Shown one piece after another: positions 63,929-64,000 of a DNA stretch of 64,000 nucleotides. Position 1 is the first letter of the stretch, and the number at the start of each line of letters is the position of its first letter. The DNA comes from Citroniella saccharovorans (GTDB taxonomy: Bacteria; Bacillota; Clostridia; Tissierellales; Peptoniphilaceae). The stretch covers positions 62,001-126,000 of the forward strand of contig NZ_JAYKOT010000001.1 of NCBI RefSeq assembly GCF_035481615.1, written 5' to 3'. Made by a program: the position numbers and the translations under genes. The notes under the pieces were generated by a model. It ran no database searches. It saw only the letters and a list, made by a program, of their open reading frames with translations, and had not been told where the DNA came from.

Positions 63929-64000
63929 CTCTATTCTCCTTTAAATTATCTAATCTTTTACATTCAAATATATCTTATATATAACATTTAAAAAAATACA

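Noticed and set aside
1..64000. CRISPR array
   Set aside because: No series of regularly spaced identical repeats was found; the dispersed 197-bp elements and the TQN repeats do not have spacer structure.

Overview
The window is AT-rich Firmicutes DNA, most likely from an anaerobic coccus of the Peptoniphilaceae (Peptoniphilus/Anaerococcus type). The clues are low GC, strong AGGAGG ribosome sites, a glutamate-mutase/methylaspartate fermentation operon, a CWB2-anchored surface protein and the firmicute gdpP-rplI-dnaB and rpsF-ssb-rpsR clusters. Genus is an inference; there is no rRNA here.

Layout. 0.2-5.7 kb: a lipoprotein, an ABC-2 type permease, and a small secreted protein whose ribosome site has been cut off by an IS3-family insertion. 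6.2-13.2 kb (minus): a methylaspartate operon, regulator - glmS - glmL - glmE - mal - mesaconase/fumarase alpha and beta, converting glutamate to mesaconate and citramalate. 13.2-15.0 kb: a VTT-domain membrane protein and a glycosyltransferase. 15.4 kb: tRNA-Arg(CCU). 15.7-25.9 kb (minus): a colinear housekeeping run, DUF2232 - gdpP - rplI - dnaB - GNAT - dnaD-like - dnaC/dnaI-like - nnrE - serS - dacA. 26.3-27.4 kb: rpsF-ssb-rpsR. 28.4-30.0 kb: a probable peptide-pheromone locus, with a 51-aa secreted peptide divergent from a helical-repeat HTH regulator. 30.4-33.7 kb: ahpC-ahpF and a metallo-beta-lactamase-fold protein. 33.4-39.0 kb: a cassette (decayed cca fragment, TyrR-like regulator, agmatinase-family enzyme, YjiH-like transporter) bracketed by a long direct repeat. 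39.0-41.6 kb: an LRR/CWB2 surface protein. 41.7-48.3 kb: an eroded mobile-element and defence area (topB fragment, AlbA_2 protein, three DUF3847-like genes, small-peptide cluster, YafQ/DinJ-type toxin-antitoxin, TIR-domain pseudogene, type I methylase/specificity remnant). 48.3-63.9 kb: a visibly GC-richer island carrying a type 1 BREX phage-defence system (brxA, brxB, brxC, pglX, pglZ, brxL) with two extra genes, one membrane protein and one HEPN-like, embedded in the operon.

The most unusual structure is a family of five dispersed elements of 196-198 bp (starting at 6023, 15494, 30184, 32612, 33815) with CAG...CTG-type ends. Each lies beside a stem-loop, and in four of the five the whole stem-loop (18-26 bp) is duplicated on both sides of the element, as if the hairpin itself were the target-site duplication. 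No transposase for them is in the window.

Several otherwise intact genes (mal, mesaconase alpha, dnaD-like, ahpF, pglX, HEPN-like) are interrupted by a single-base length change, almost always in a homopolymer. I annotate these as single genes with a frame break; uncorrected sequencing error is as likely as real mutation.
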